In this document: piece by piece, positions 40,061 through 50,380 of the stretch
Layout: each line of letters starts with the position of its first letter
How positions within the stretch are numbered: position 1 is the first letter of the stretch
Source: Sphaerosporella brunnea
Lineage: Eukaryota > Ascomycota > Pezizomycetes > Pezizales > Pyronemataceae
Assembly (NCBI GenBank): GCA_008704415.1
Contig: VXIS01000334.1
Coordinates: 1 to 52,409, forward strand
DNA length: 52,409 nt
Direction: 5' to 3'
The notes under the pieces: generated by a model
Databases searched by the model: none
The model's input: only the letters and a program-made list of their open reading frames with translations
Told to the model about the DNA's origin: nothing
Program-made: the position numbers and the translations under genes

Positions 40061-41439
40061 ACTGGACACCGTGTGCTCACCACACGGATGTTCACTTGTG
40101 CATAGATATGATCGGCCGCTGCGTCTGCGCACGTCAAAATCAATCACCCTCAACCTGCGGATTCGCGCTGCATAAGCCCGGGGAATCGTGAACGTAAACC
40201 TCTAGTTGCGCGCAACGTTTCCCACATTCGCCGCAACCGGGTGGTGGCGCGTTCAGGGTTGATACCAATCTGCGTGCCGGTCATTCACATCGTTGAGACT
40301 GATGTGAAGATGCAGGTCTGCTGCCAAGTCGCCTTTCGCTGAATCCACATCGTCATCGTGTCTGTTCCCTGATAGCGGCTCGGCAGGCGCCCAGAAAGTC
40401 TCCACATTTGCTACGCGTGGCGGCTCTTCCTTAGTGTAGGATGCGTGGTCCACATCTTGCCGGTTTGTCTCCTCACATCACGAGTTTGAAGACCGGTGGC
40501 TATCTTAGGTACTGTGGCCGAGCTCATTGGATAGTCATCTCCACCACCAGGCGAGCGAGAAGCAACAATTTCGGCTGCTCCCTCCCCGTTTGTCGCGCAA
40601 TGCACACTGATGGCGACCGCCTCCCCTTTCCACACACGCCGGATTTCGGTGCCGGCTTCCCGCTGCGACTGGAGTGATGCCGCGAGGAGTTATATCGCAA
40701 ATGTGCGATGGAGCAGATAAATCCCTTCCGGCCACCGGAACACGGTGATGGAGATGGTGGGAGTTGCGGGTATGGAAGCCCACCCTTGATACTGCATGCC
40801 TGTGGCTAGGTCACACACCGCGATACGATGACGGGTTGTGCTGGATATTACGCGATTGCACGCAGAGCACATGCGAGTGATGATCTGTGCAAAGATACCG
40901 CCAAGATTAGACGCGAGTGATGACGTGCAAGGAATCACGCCAACATAGCACCAAGATTACACATGAGTGATGTTGCAGGCAGTGATGTTGGAGATCTGCG
41001 GCGGAGGAGAGCAATGCCTTCCAGCCACCGCAACATGGGTACAGCGTAATGGCTCGTGCTGGAAATGGGCACATAGTGATCACTCGTGATGGACTTGGGT
41101 TGATAGTGATGCACATCCCGCGTGACCAACAGTAAAGTGATATACGACCTTTGCATGTTGTCCGCCAGTATTCAATGGCCGTGCCGAGGATTTACATGTA
41201 CACTGCCGACTCTAGACATGCATTTTTGTTGGCCCAAGCTAGGTGTGCAGGCACCTTTCGGAAGAAAATGATACCCTTCGCAAGGGACCTTGCCACACCT
41301 CTTTCACACCCACCTCTCGACTTCCGTACCATCGCAGCGGCCTCTCCCTACCCGAAAAACTCATGTATGGTAAAAAGAGGAACCGAGCGTCAACACAGAG
41401 CTGCCACACGCCGTGCTAGTATCCCCCTGAGCTCCGGCG
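40061..41439. other. Unassigned region, coding-like minus-strand relic and short repeats
   Basis: On the minus strand about 40253-40470 reads VDHASYTKEEPPRVANVETF and DLAADLHLHISLNDVNDRHA, which looks like protein but matches no family I know. At 40700-41120 short motifs recur in diverged form ('gagtgatg', 'caccaagattacac', 'tccagccaccgcaac' and 'tccggccaccggaac'), suggesting old local duplications. No element ends were recognised. Confidence 0.35.
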
Positions 41440-41810
41440 AAGCTCATGCATCCTCTGGCAGAGGTCTCGACGTGTCCGGATGGGCCTCGTGGAAGCGATC
41501 GATAGCGTCCAGGCCGTTGCCCAGCTCAGCTGGTTCTTTCGTAGCCAGTCCACTTGACCAAGCACTGGAGCTTAGGCCGCCGTCCATGAGTATCTGATAG
41601 ACAAACCACGCCTGCTCACCCTCGAGCTCCACTGGAGGTGGCGGGGCTTGTCGTTGCCCTGGATAAGCGTCATCGGGTGAGACGCGGAAGACGGGGTTCA
41701 CGTACATGTCTTCATGGAGCCGGAGGCGGTAGGCGTTTTCTCGGTGACCTCAAACGGCGCGTGGCGCTGGTTGTCCAGTTTGCTGGCTGGACGCCGAGTC
41801 CTACAATTCC
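41440..41810 (-). pseudogene. Ty3/gypsy integrase C-terminus and chromodomain relic
   Basis: The minus strand reads KLDNQRHAPFEVTEKTPTA, then (after a one-base shift) YRLRLHEDMYVNPVFRVS. This is the integrase GPY/F-type module ending in the 'P-V-F-H-V-S' signature. QAPPPPVELEGEQAWFVYQI opens a chromodomain, and NGLDAIDRFHEAHPD closes it. The middle of the chromodomain is damaged. No other part of this gypsy element is recognisable nearby. It differs in sequence from the element at 50.4-52.4 kb. Confidence 0.78.
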
Positions 41811-42539
41811 GACCGTCATGAGAGAGCTTGTGTCTGACCTGATAATCGGGACGCGTCGGCGTGGTCCTGGTACCTCATCGGGGCCGTAGGAGTTGACGAC
41901 GAGGTGATGCCGGCGTTTTATCAGGGGGTGTCACTTGATCATTTACTCGGGTCGCCGGGGAGGCGTTTCTATGGGGAACGAATGCTGAAGCAATTTGGCG
42001 CGATCATCCAGACAGTGGAGACAATAATTCCGCATCGAAACGTTGCCGAACTGCAACTGTGGGGAGAGAAATGACCGTTAGGCAAGCTGCACAACGTCTT
42101 GAATGATATTCGAAAAACACCCCCAACGACGGGATTGGTTTGCAAATATGGCCAAGCGAGAAGACCCCGCAGAGACTGTGTTCACTGTGTGCGTTGGTAA
42201 CGGTATCCGCTGGTCCAGCGCTCAATCCAGCATTTCGTCTCGGGGAACCAATTGAAGATTTTGTTAGGGCTGCAGTCCGGAGGAATCAAAATGGCGAGCA
42301 CGACGGGGTTAGAGAACAATCAATGCATGAAATCTGGGCCAACCGCCTCCAAAAACAATATTGCAACGGTCGGTTGCGTCGCTGATAGTTTGCCGGCTCC
42401 TGACGGATCTGGAGCGGGCCAAACCGTTTTACCGACGCGCAAGGCAAAGTCACCATTGGCGTAGTTCAATCAACAACGCGTGGGATGTACTGAATAGGTT
42501 TGTAGTTCCCCCCACTGCCTCAGCGTGTTTTTCCCGCCG
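41811..42539. other. Unassigned region with a weak coding-like stretch
   Basis: The plus strand at 42230-42385 reads FRLGEPIEDFVRAAVRRNQN and EIWANRLQKQYCNGRLRR before a stop. It looks like protein, but I recognise no family. Confidence 0.35.
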
Positions 42540-43890
42540 CCTCTCTTTCCGGCCGAAGTGCTGAGCGGGCCCCAACCCTCTCGCTCCTCCCAACTCCATT
42601 CTTTTGCTCGGACGATCGCTTTCATAAAACTCCGCTCGTGCTTAGCATGCGTGGCAGGGCCGACATCGCCGTAATGTGTGGCCAACGTCATCCCGATACG
42701 AGGTTAGGGGTTAGCATGGTCACAAACGACAAATGCACCGCGACTCACATGTAAGATCCGGACGACGCATTCTGTCTCCAACTTCAGGGCAAGGAAATCC
42801 GGCTGTGACGACCTGAAGATGACCACGAAGTCGAGGCAATCCGGCCAGTGTCGAGCCGGCGTCATCCCTCCAGCTCCTCCTCCCTGCTCCATTCTTTTGC
42901 TGGGTCCCAAGTCGTTGCGAGAGCGAATCACCGCGGCGGCCGTGGAGGCAGAGATGGTCAGGATTTCTTCCAGGCCCGCACAGACCGCGGCCTTGGCCTA
43001 GCTGTTCAATCCGGTGACAATTGCCCGCAGGCGCTCCATAATCGAGGTAAGACGCATCTCCGTCGCCCGTTCAACCTTCCCGTCAAGTGCGGGGTAATCT
43101 CGGAGACCACCATGTCCAGCCTCACGATCAGGTCGAGGCAATCCGGCTGCGCTATCAGGATGAGGCCAACCGGCTTCAAGGTCCGGACGACGCATTCCGT
43201 CTCAATCAGCGCGGCGAAATCCGGGAACAAGAGTTTTTCCTCAATGTGGACTGGGCCCCAACCCTCCCGCTCCTCCCAGCTGCATTGTTTTGCTGGGTCC
43301 CAAGTCGTTGCGAGTTCGAATGGAATGACAACACGCTCGGCAGGACGAAATGCGGCGCCAAATCCACGGGCGTCATGATCATCATCTGCCGAAATCCCAA
43401 AGCGACGATGGGCGAATCCGGAACCACCAACTCCACGGGCGTCATCATCATCTTCGTCTCGATCAGAACGGTCACCGTCATCGGGTCCGCCCGCTTCCAG
43501 TTCCTCGGGCAACTGCAGCACTGGTAGCTGTCGACGCTTCCACTTGGCAAAGTGCTTATGGCTCCTGATGTCAGTGGCTCACATCTGCATTCCGAACCGG
43601 TAAAGATTGTTTCGGGCGGCCACAACGTGGGTGCTGAGCGACAGGGAGTTGAGAGCAACTGTCAGAACTCTGGCCCACCAACCGGTCCCCTTATTGGGAT
43701 GGTAGGTCTCCGGATCGGAGTGGTTCCGAAGGGTGGCGCGGGCGCCAACGCTCCGGCTCCTCGCAGCTCTATTCTTTGGCCGGGTCCCAAGTCGTGCCGA
43801 GATCGAATGGAATGACAACACGCTCGGCAGGACGAAATCCGGCACCAACTCCACGCGCGTCATCGCCATCTTCCGAAATTTCAAGGGGGA
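42540..43890. repeat. Array of degenerate ~300-bp modules
   Basis: The sequence CCCCAACCCTCTCGCTCCTC + CCATTCTTTTGCT... recurs in diverged form near 42570, 42870, 43255 and 43745. 'gtcgaggcaatccggc' recurs near 42830 and 43135, 'ccggacgacgcattc' near 42758 and 43185, and 'gaatggaatgacaacacgct' near 43318 and 43805. The minus strand has matching peptides in successive units (LETECVVRIL and IETECVVRTL; PDFVLPSVLSFHS and PHFVLPSVLSFHS). Order and frame vary between units. It lies directly downstream of the 403-aa gene. I take it for a decayed tandem gene family or exon array and cannot identify the protein. Confidence 0.55.
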
Positions 43891-44033
43891 AGCGACTCCT
43901 GTTGCATTGATATTCATCAGGTACCTCTTTCTCTGGCTGCTGTTGCTATGTGCAGGCAACGATGTGTTATCAGTCATGCTGGGTGCACGGCACAATACGG
44001 TCAACACAGGCAACGTGGCATTCGATTGTGCAC

Positions 44034-45345
44034 CTATTTACCGCTCTGCAGCAGGAAATCCGGCCAGACCTGGTCTACCTCCGCCAACACAGCAAGCAAC
44101 AATTTGGCGGCCGCCAGCCGATCCTGCACAACCTCCAGTTCCATCTCGGTAGAAACATCGATTTTAGACTCTGGAAATGTCTGATCTAAGGTGCCGTCTT
44201 GCAGCTGGGACAAATACTCCACCGAAAATGTGGCGCGAAGGTAGCGCATCCGGGATTGCTGCGCATTAATCAGGTGGATCTGCGCCCTCAGTATTTGTGG
44301 TGGTAGTAGGGGGGGCGGCGGGAGGGGTGAACATGTACCGTCCTCTGTCCATCACTCAGCGCGTCAGGCTTGCCGCCTGCCAGTTGATTGACCCGGTCGA
44401 GCACTGCGGCGAGCATTTCTCCGGCCATTTGCGCGGTCGCATCGTCTTCCGCAAATCGTTTACACTCCACGATACACAGCGGAATATTCGGTGAGAATAC
44501 GGTGTAATTTCCGCGGTTGAGCACGTGGAGGTACAGGCCACCGTCGTTGATCGACTCGAAGGCGAGCGAGTCGTTCGCGATCCGGGCCGTCAGCGCGTGC
44601 GGGCACATGCTATCGCGAAAACGCTATCAGCAGCAGGTGGCGAGCCGCACCGGGACACCCACAGAAACTTCAATCGCCATTGCGACTTCCCGGAGCGCGC
44701 AAAAGCAGTCGTGATGGGCCGCGCCAGATCGTGGAGCAGCTGGACAGTCAGCGACTCCAGCTTGGAACGTTCTCGCAGCAGAGTGCGGTCTGTCAGCGAG
44801 AAGTTACTGATTACGCTGTCGAGGCTGAGGTCGCCGACATGTTCCGTCCACTCTTCGTCGGTATTATGCGCGCTTTCTTCGTCGTGCTGTCCCTCAGCCT
44901 GGGGCTCATCCTCATCGTAGTCTTCATCTTGCGGGTGCCCAACGGCACCGAATCCTGCCGCGGGCGCGGCGCGACGTCTCGGTGGGCGCTCGCGGGCCGG
45001 CGCGGGCGGCACGTAAGGCCTCGCGATGACCGCGGCCAAGGTCAAAAAGAACGGCGCCCACTCGACGGCGCAGGGCTGCATGGCGCGGAGGACATCCTCG
45101 ATTGCGTCGTCGGAAAGCGAAGCGGGCTCGTCGAGTGCAGAGTTTTGAAGAACCGGGGCGAATGCCTTCGCAAGGGTGCGGCCGGCGGTGGACATCTTCG
45201 GCACGGCGGCTCGTGTGCGGGTCTTGAGGCGCAGGATGGCCAGATGCGAGCGTGTCCATGCCGACGTCGGGTGCGTCAAGCGATCGCGTAGGGCGGCGTC
45301 GGCGAGGATGGAAGCGAGGGTTGCGTTACGGGGGAAGGGCGGCAT
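44034..45345 (-). CDS. Hypothetical protein, PD-(D/E)XK-nuclease-like (403 aa, 3 exons)
   Basis: Exons on the minus strand: 45345-44651, 44609-44339 and 44279-44034. The introns are 41 bp (GTGCGG...CGATAG) and 59 bp (GTACAT...GCGCAG). The spliced length is 1,212 nt, exactly 404 codons including the stop, with one continuous frame. The protein has an N-terminal helical part (SAWTRSHLAILRLKT), a strongly acidic linker (HPQDEDYDEDEP), then KLESLTVQLL, SINDGGLYLHV, IPLCIVECKR, QMAGEMLAAVL and IHLINAQQSRMRYLRA. E...D...E-C-K with flanking helices resembles the PD-(D/E)XK nuclease-like domain found in many fungal hypothetical proteins. Nuclease activity is inferred, not shown. The first intron is short and its 5' site weak. 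A diverged paralogue lies head-to-head at 46039. Confidence 0.72.
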
Positions 45346-46038
45346 GGTGATGGTGATGATTATTTGATGCGGTTGTTGTTGTTGTTGTTGTTGTTGGTGT
45401 TGTTGTTGTTGTTGTTGTTGTCGCGGTGTTGTTGTTCTTCAGCCGCACTTTGGTGCAGACTCCACCGAGCCAATTATCTGCATGCTTGATCAGTGGCGCC
45501 GGTGAGGGGTGGAATAGGCATCTCCGGTTGACTCGAGAGAACACGGCATGCCCTTGCGGACCGTGCCTGGGCTCTGTCCATGCTTATATACCTGACCAGC
45601 GGGTTGGATGAGACGCTGTTGAAAGGTACAGCGATATACCTAATCTGGCTAGCTTGCATCGCCTGAGTGATAGCCGATGCATCACTCCCACGACGCCTGC
45701 AAATCCGCCCTTGAACTCTGGGATTCCGGTTATTTTTGTGCAGCAATTGACCCCGTTTGACGCTTCGTGAGTTCGCTATCCGCAGGCCATCATCCGGGAA
45801 TGGCATGTAGGCTAGATTAGGTGTATCGCTTATCTTATCGCACCATCCACTGTTTGCATGGCGTGCTTTGTCATCAACGTGTTACATAATCTGTGTGTTG
45901 CTGTGACAACCGAACACCCCTAGCCCTGCCTATTGTTGTTGTTGTTGTTGCCGTCGCGTCCTGTTTGTTCACGAACAACCTCCGACGCCCATACACCACC
46001 CCGTCTGTGACCAACGCCACCCCCCCCGCTGCCTGACA
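45346..46038. promoter_or_regulatory. Divergent intergenic region with GTT-repeat tracts
   Basis: This 693-bp region separates the start codons of the two head-to-head genes and must hold both promoters if they are expressed. It contains a (GTT)n microsatellite at about 45371-45435 and a shorter one at 45934-45952. TATATA-like sequence is near 45582 ('gcttatatacctgacc'). I see no binding site I can name. Confidence 0.5.
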
Positions 46039-47033
46039 ATGCCCGCCCGAACGATAACCTCCCCGACCGCTCCGTCCTCCAAGAAACGCCACCTCCACCC
46101 CCGACGCTGCCGCCGTGCGCCTCCGCTTTCGCTCGATCCCACACGCTGGAAGAGCCAGCACACCGCCCTGCTGCGGATCCGGCTCCAATTCTCCCCCGCC
46201 TGCTACAGCGGCAGCGACCGCGTCCAAACCCGGCTCGCGACTCGTTTCGTCCAGAACCGCGTCGCCTACACCGATCTCCTCGACACTGTCCTGTCGCCGT
46301 GTACCGACGACGAGCCGTCGTGCAGTTCCGCTCCGTGGTATCACGATTTATTGGACACGTGGGACGCGCAGGCCGACCTCATCCGTTGCCAATCTCACGA
46401 GGCCACATCGGTGATCTCCCGCACGGCAGTCTTCTGGCTCGAGTCCGTACTGGCATGCTTGATGACACATGCGCTTCGCGCGCAACCGGGCATCGCGTTG
46501 GAACGTGCCGACAGCCCTGGGTTTGACCAACGGTAAGTGTTTTTCATTGTTCCTCTTGGCCGCAGTCCTGACATCACCGCCGCCGCAGAACCGACGACAC
46601 CGGCGCCTTTCGCTTGTCCCACCCGAACCTTGCCGTCGCGACGTGGGTCCCAATCTGCTCAGTGTGGTCCGCGACCCACCCGCTGCTGGCCGTCAGCTGT
46701 CCGAAAACCTATTCCTCCTCCTTCGCCGAAGAGACCGCGTACCTGCTCAGCCTCGCGCAGGAATCGCTGTCGCGAAACCCGGCGGCCAGCGCGTGCCCAT
46801 ACCTGTTCACCGCCCACGGAGACCGCGTGTATTTGCTTCAGCTGCAAATCTCACGCGCCGCCTTGGATGCGAGGCTGGCTGTGATCGACCGCATGGGTCA
46901 AACGCGCGGGCTGGAATCAGGATTCAACGACACGGTGGTTACTGTGAAGGGAAGGTGGGAGCTGAGCACGGGAGCGGCGAGATTGGGCTTTGTAAATGCA
47001 CTGGCGGATATTCTGCCGAGGTTGCTCAGTTAG
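46039..47033 (+). CDS. Hypothetical protein, diverged paralogue of the 403-aa gene (312 aa, 2 exons)
   Basis: Exons are 46039-46532 and 46589-47033, with a 56-bp intron (GTAAGT...CCGCAG). The spliced length is 939 nt, exactly 313 codons with the stop. Alignable blocks with the divergent gene include WKSQHTALLRIRL vs WTRSHLAILRLKT, FWLESVLACLMTHAL vs SKLESLTVQLLHDLA, HPLLAVSCPK vs IPLCIVECKR, and the C-terminal ELSTGAARLGFVNALADIL vs ELEVVQDRLAAAKLLLAVL. The acidic linker is missing, and the 'E-x-K' box reads VSCPK, so a catalytic Glu seems lost if this is a PD-(D/E)XK fold. A downstream gene is not evident. Expression and role are unknown. Confidence 0.75.
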
Positions 47034-47999
47034 TAATTGATTTCTCCGCCTGTCTGTCCGTCTGCCCACTGTGCCCACACCTGAAGCGGGAGGAACCGCG
47101 AGGAATATGAACCCCCCAGCGTTGAGGCCGTTTGTTTGGTCATCGCGAGCCCTGGCTGTGAAACACCGGCCCCCCCGCACGGTGAATCGATTGCGCGCCT
47201 GTCACGCAGCTATGCTAGGCAGTATCAGCCGCCATTTCGATGAGAGCTCTCGCGCGGGAAGAATGGAAGCCGGTGGGTTTCGTCATTGCGGGGAGAGGCA
47301 TTCGTGACGTATATTATACACCAGTGAACAGCCGCGTGGCCACCGCACGGTCCTCAGCACAGCACCACTTCAAGCAAAGTCACATGTACGTTGCAGCCGG
47401 GGCGTATGCGTCGCGGCAAAGTCAAGAGAGGAGGTAGTGGGTTGGAGTCGAGGAGGAAAGACCGTCTCACTTCGCCGCAAATTACTCATCCAAATACTAA
47501 CTTTCTCGATAATCACAATAGCGATGATGATGATGGTAACGATAAAAGAGGTTGCACATCTATGGATGCCTGTTACCGGGGTTACCTGCGGCAGCGCTGC
47601 CCCCCGTCGCGGAACGTAATTGCGGTGAATGGTCACCGCGGCATCGCAAACCAGCGTGTCTGCCTGACTAATCAGCGCCGTGAGCGATCCGGTTCGCCGT
47701 CCGTCAACGCACGGGACCGCTTATACCGATGCAGGCTGGCTGCGATACGAGACCAATATTGTTGTATATTCCGCGGTTGCGGTAGTAGAGTGAAGAGGGG
47801 GTACAGCAGCGTAGTCGCTCGGCAGCGTGGTTGCTCACGGTCCTCCACGGCTCCGCTCCAGAATGGTGGAGCTGGGTACGCGCTCTCCGCTTGAGAATGG
47901 CTGAGCTAGCTTCGAGCAACCGCCACACTGGTACACGCCACCGCCACCGGAAAGCGCCACACTAACTGCTCCATTTAGAAATATACACAGATGGCTGCC
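47034..47999. repeat. Region containing a dispersed repeat shared with hAT-T copy 1
   Basis: Blocks near 47370-47410 ('aagcaaagtcacatgtacgt', 'tgcagccggggcgtatgcgt') and 47940-47970 ('gccaccggaaagcgccacac') match the sequence inserted in hAT-T copy 1 (19325-19757). Between them are open frames on the plus strand (47391-47894) without recognised motifs. The repeat's limits are unknown. Confidence 0.45.
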
Positions 48000-49450
48000 G
48001 ATCATGTCTGGTTTGCTGACGCTGTCGTTTACTGCATCAGCACCCATTCTTCCTCCATCGACAGCATCTTCGAAAATGTCGCTTACGTCCATGCATCCAG
48101 TATCCTGCAAGAAGCCTGCTCCTCTTCTTTCGCTTGACACCCAGCTTTCTTCTTCGTTCTCATCCTATCGCATCGAGCTTGCTTGTTCTGGAATACATCC
48201 TTTTGGCCAGTGAAAGCAGCATCCACCTGGTTTCTCGTTGTCTCGCCTTCGGAGGAATCCCTCTCGTCAGAGAAACCAGCTGTGTAGTCAGCAAAACCGG
48301 GTCGGCTCTGCTCTCTGTGTTCAGCGAAGATCGGCGACACCAGTATTCTTCATCTCTCTCCCTTCGACGGAAGCAGCCATCTCCTGTCCTTTGCCTTCAG
48401 CGAAAGCGTCTCGTTTAGCGACGAAAGCTTCGTTTCTGCGCTTCCCGTTCTTCGGTACAGCGAGCATTCTTGTCGGCGAAGAGAGTCCCAGCCTTCGACG
48501 TGACAAGGTCGCTTCTGTTGTTGTCCCTCGGACACAGATTGTCTTTGCCTGTCGTATCCTGTTTTCTCCCGGTCAAACCCCCGTCGCCTGGGTTTTTGCG
48601 GGTCTGGTATTCGGCCATAGTAGTGAAATTTCCCCTCTTCGTCTCCAGCAACGCTGTCAGGGTTCCGTTTCGCGATCCGTTGATATTCGTCGGCTATCGT
48701 ATCCCATGGATAGCCAAGGTCTCGTCGTCTTCGTATTTCGTTAACATGGAGCTATGTAGGCCGGAGAGTATCAATGCTCTCACTCTCTCCTCGAAACCGG
48801 TTAAGGTCGGCAGTATATCGATACCAGTAGTTGAGGTATGTCGAATTGTTACACCGTGGCTCATCGTCGTCGGTTGAAATCGCTGTCGAGCCTTGGGGCT
48901 TCGGCTGCTGTCAGTGACCGGATATCAAGCCGTATGTATAGTCGCGCTCCTGCCAGCTGGCGTTTCATCGCCTTTGCCCATGCTGGGTGGGGATCGCCTT
49001 GGAGCAGCTGCATCGGCTACGTCGTCATCATGATCGTTTCTCGTTTCGGGTAATCGGGGTACGCTATAGTCGTCTCCTTTCTCTCCAAGCTTCAGTTGTC
49101 GTTTTCCACCCACAACGTCGAGCAATGGGGGTGAGCTATCGTTGTCTGCTTCTCGCTGACAGCCCCAAACCTCAGCTGTCTTCAGCTCACAACTCAGGCT
49201 CCGCGCGAGATAAGATCGCGCTCTCGTATCCGCAGGCGATCCTCCAAGCTCCAGTTGTGTCGTCCCCGACGACTTCAGGGTTCCGCCGCCCAAACTTGTC
49301 GAATGGCAGCTTGTTGCGGCTACTCACTTCGGGTCTGCGCCTGTCTTCGTTGTCGCTTCTCCAACTGCGCGTTTCTCGACCTTTGTTGTCGCTTCTGGCT
49401 TTCGTGGTCAGTTCTTATCGAAGATGTAGCGGCGGGCTCACGATAGGATT
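48000..49450. other. Pyrimidine-rich unassigned region, coding-like on the minus strand
   Basis: The plus strand is CT-rich. The minus strand gives Lys/Glu/Arg-rich short frames with loosely recurring pieces (FADKNARCTEEREAQKRSFR, FAEHREQSRPGFADY, DAAFTGQKDVFQNKQARCD), broken by shifts. This may be a decayed repetitive gene or part of a retroelement's non-coding end. I cannot decide between these. Confidence 0.35.
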
Positions 49451-49870
49451 TGCGCAGTGAACACGCAGCACGTAGGTAAAAGAGATATATTGCAAGGGAT
49501 ATGTATAGAGCTATGGTGCAAGCGGCTTCAAACCGACCCGTCGCTGAAAGTTTGGCTGAGAGTTTCCGTGATTTAATAGCGTGCGGAGGGCGCAGAAAGT
49601 GGTGGAAGCGTGCGAAGTGGTGGGGACCCTGAAAGTCAATTTTATGTCGTCATGCCTCGCCGCCGCCGCCGCCGCCCCCGTTCCTGCTGCCCCCGTTGAG
49701 TCTGCCTCTCGCTGTGAAACGCGCCGGTGACTCTTATAAACCCGTTCCTTATACTGATTGTCGCCAAACACAGCCCCATCCCGGTAAGTCCTGTGGTTTC
49801 AAGAGTTTGGGGGCAGCAGAAAAATGGTGATTTCACCCGACGACTGAGCTGTGCAGCTGGCCATAACGGT
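49451..49870. other. Gene-free stretch, nothing recognised
   Basis: A (GCC)n tract lies at about 49658-49685. No coding motif or family repeat was seen. Confidence 0.4.
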
Positions 49871-50172
49871 TGACAGCTGGCCATAGCGACGCCGTCGCGA
49901 TTTTACATGGTCCAAGCTTTCCAAATCCATCGTCGCGAGTCTTCAAATTCATCACGAGATTGCATGACTGCTGGAAGCGCGGCCCTTAGTCTTATAGAGC
50001 GCATCTTATTTAGTAAACGGAAGGGAGGTGTTCTATCAAGAGAAGGCGGGTACAAAGTTTGTGTGTGTAAAAGGTTGCCCCCTATACTAATCCCCTTAGG
50101 ATCGACCCCACTAACAGCCTCACTAACAATCACTCGGCCCCCTCGCCTAATAACCCTGACTACCGTACAACA
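49871..50172 (-). repeat. Putative 3' LTR of the Ty3/gypsy element
   Basis: On the minus strand a purine tract (AGAGAGGGGGA, 50173-50183) is followed at once by TGTTGTACGGTAGTC, the expected polypurine tract-TG junction downstream of pol. A CTATAAGACTAAG box lies inside. The distal CA end cannot be fixed without a second LTR copy, so the left boundary is a guess. Confidence 0.4.
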
Positions 50173-50380
50173 TCCCCCTCTCTAAAAAGAAAAGATGTGA
50201 GAAACACATCTTTCCCACAGGCTGGGGCCGAGAACACAACAAAAAAGACAAAGAAACCAGAAAACACTAGGAAAAACCAGACAAGGCACCATGCGCCTCT
50301 GTCAACCATCATGAACCACCACACTTCTCAACTTCTCTTTCTCTTCCCTTGCATTACCCACTATCTTCTCCAACTGTTTC

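Noticed and set aside
44680..45291. A 203-codon plus-strand open frame antisense to the 403-aa gene
   Set aside because: It is the shadow of a GC-rich real exon. The minus-strand gene splices to an exact frame and has a paralogue; this frame has neither.
45326..45544. Thr/Asn-rich small ORF on the minus strand
   Set aside because: It is the translation of the (GTT)n microsatellite in the divergent promoter region.
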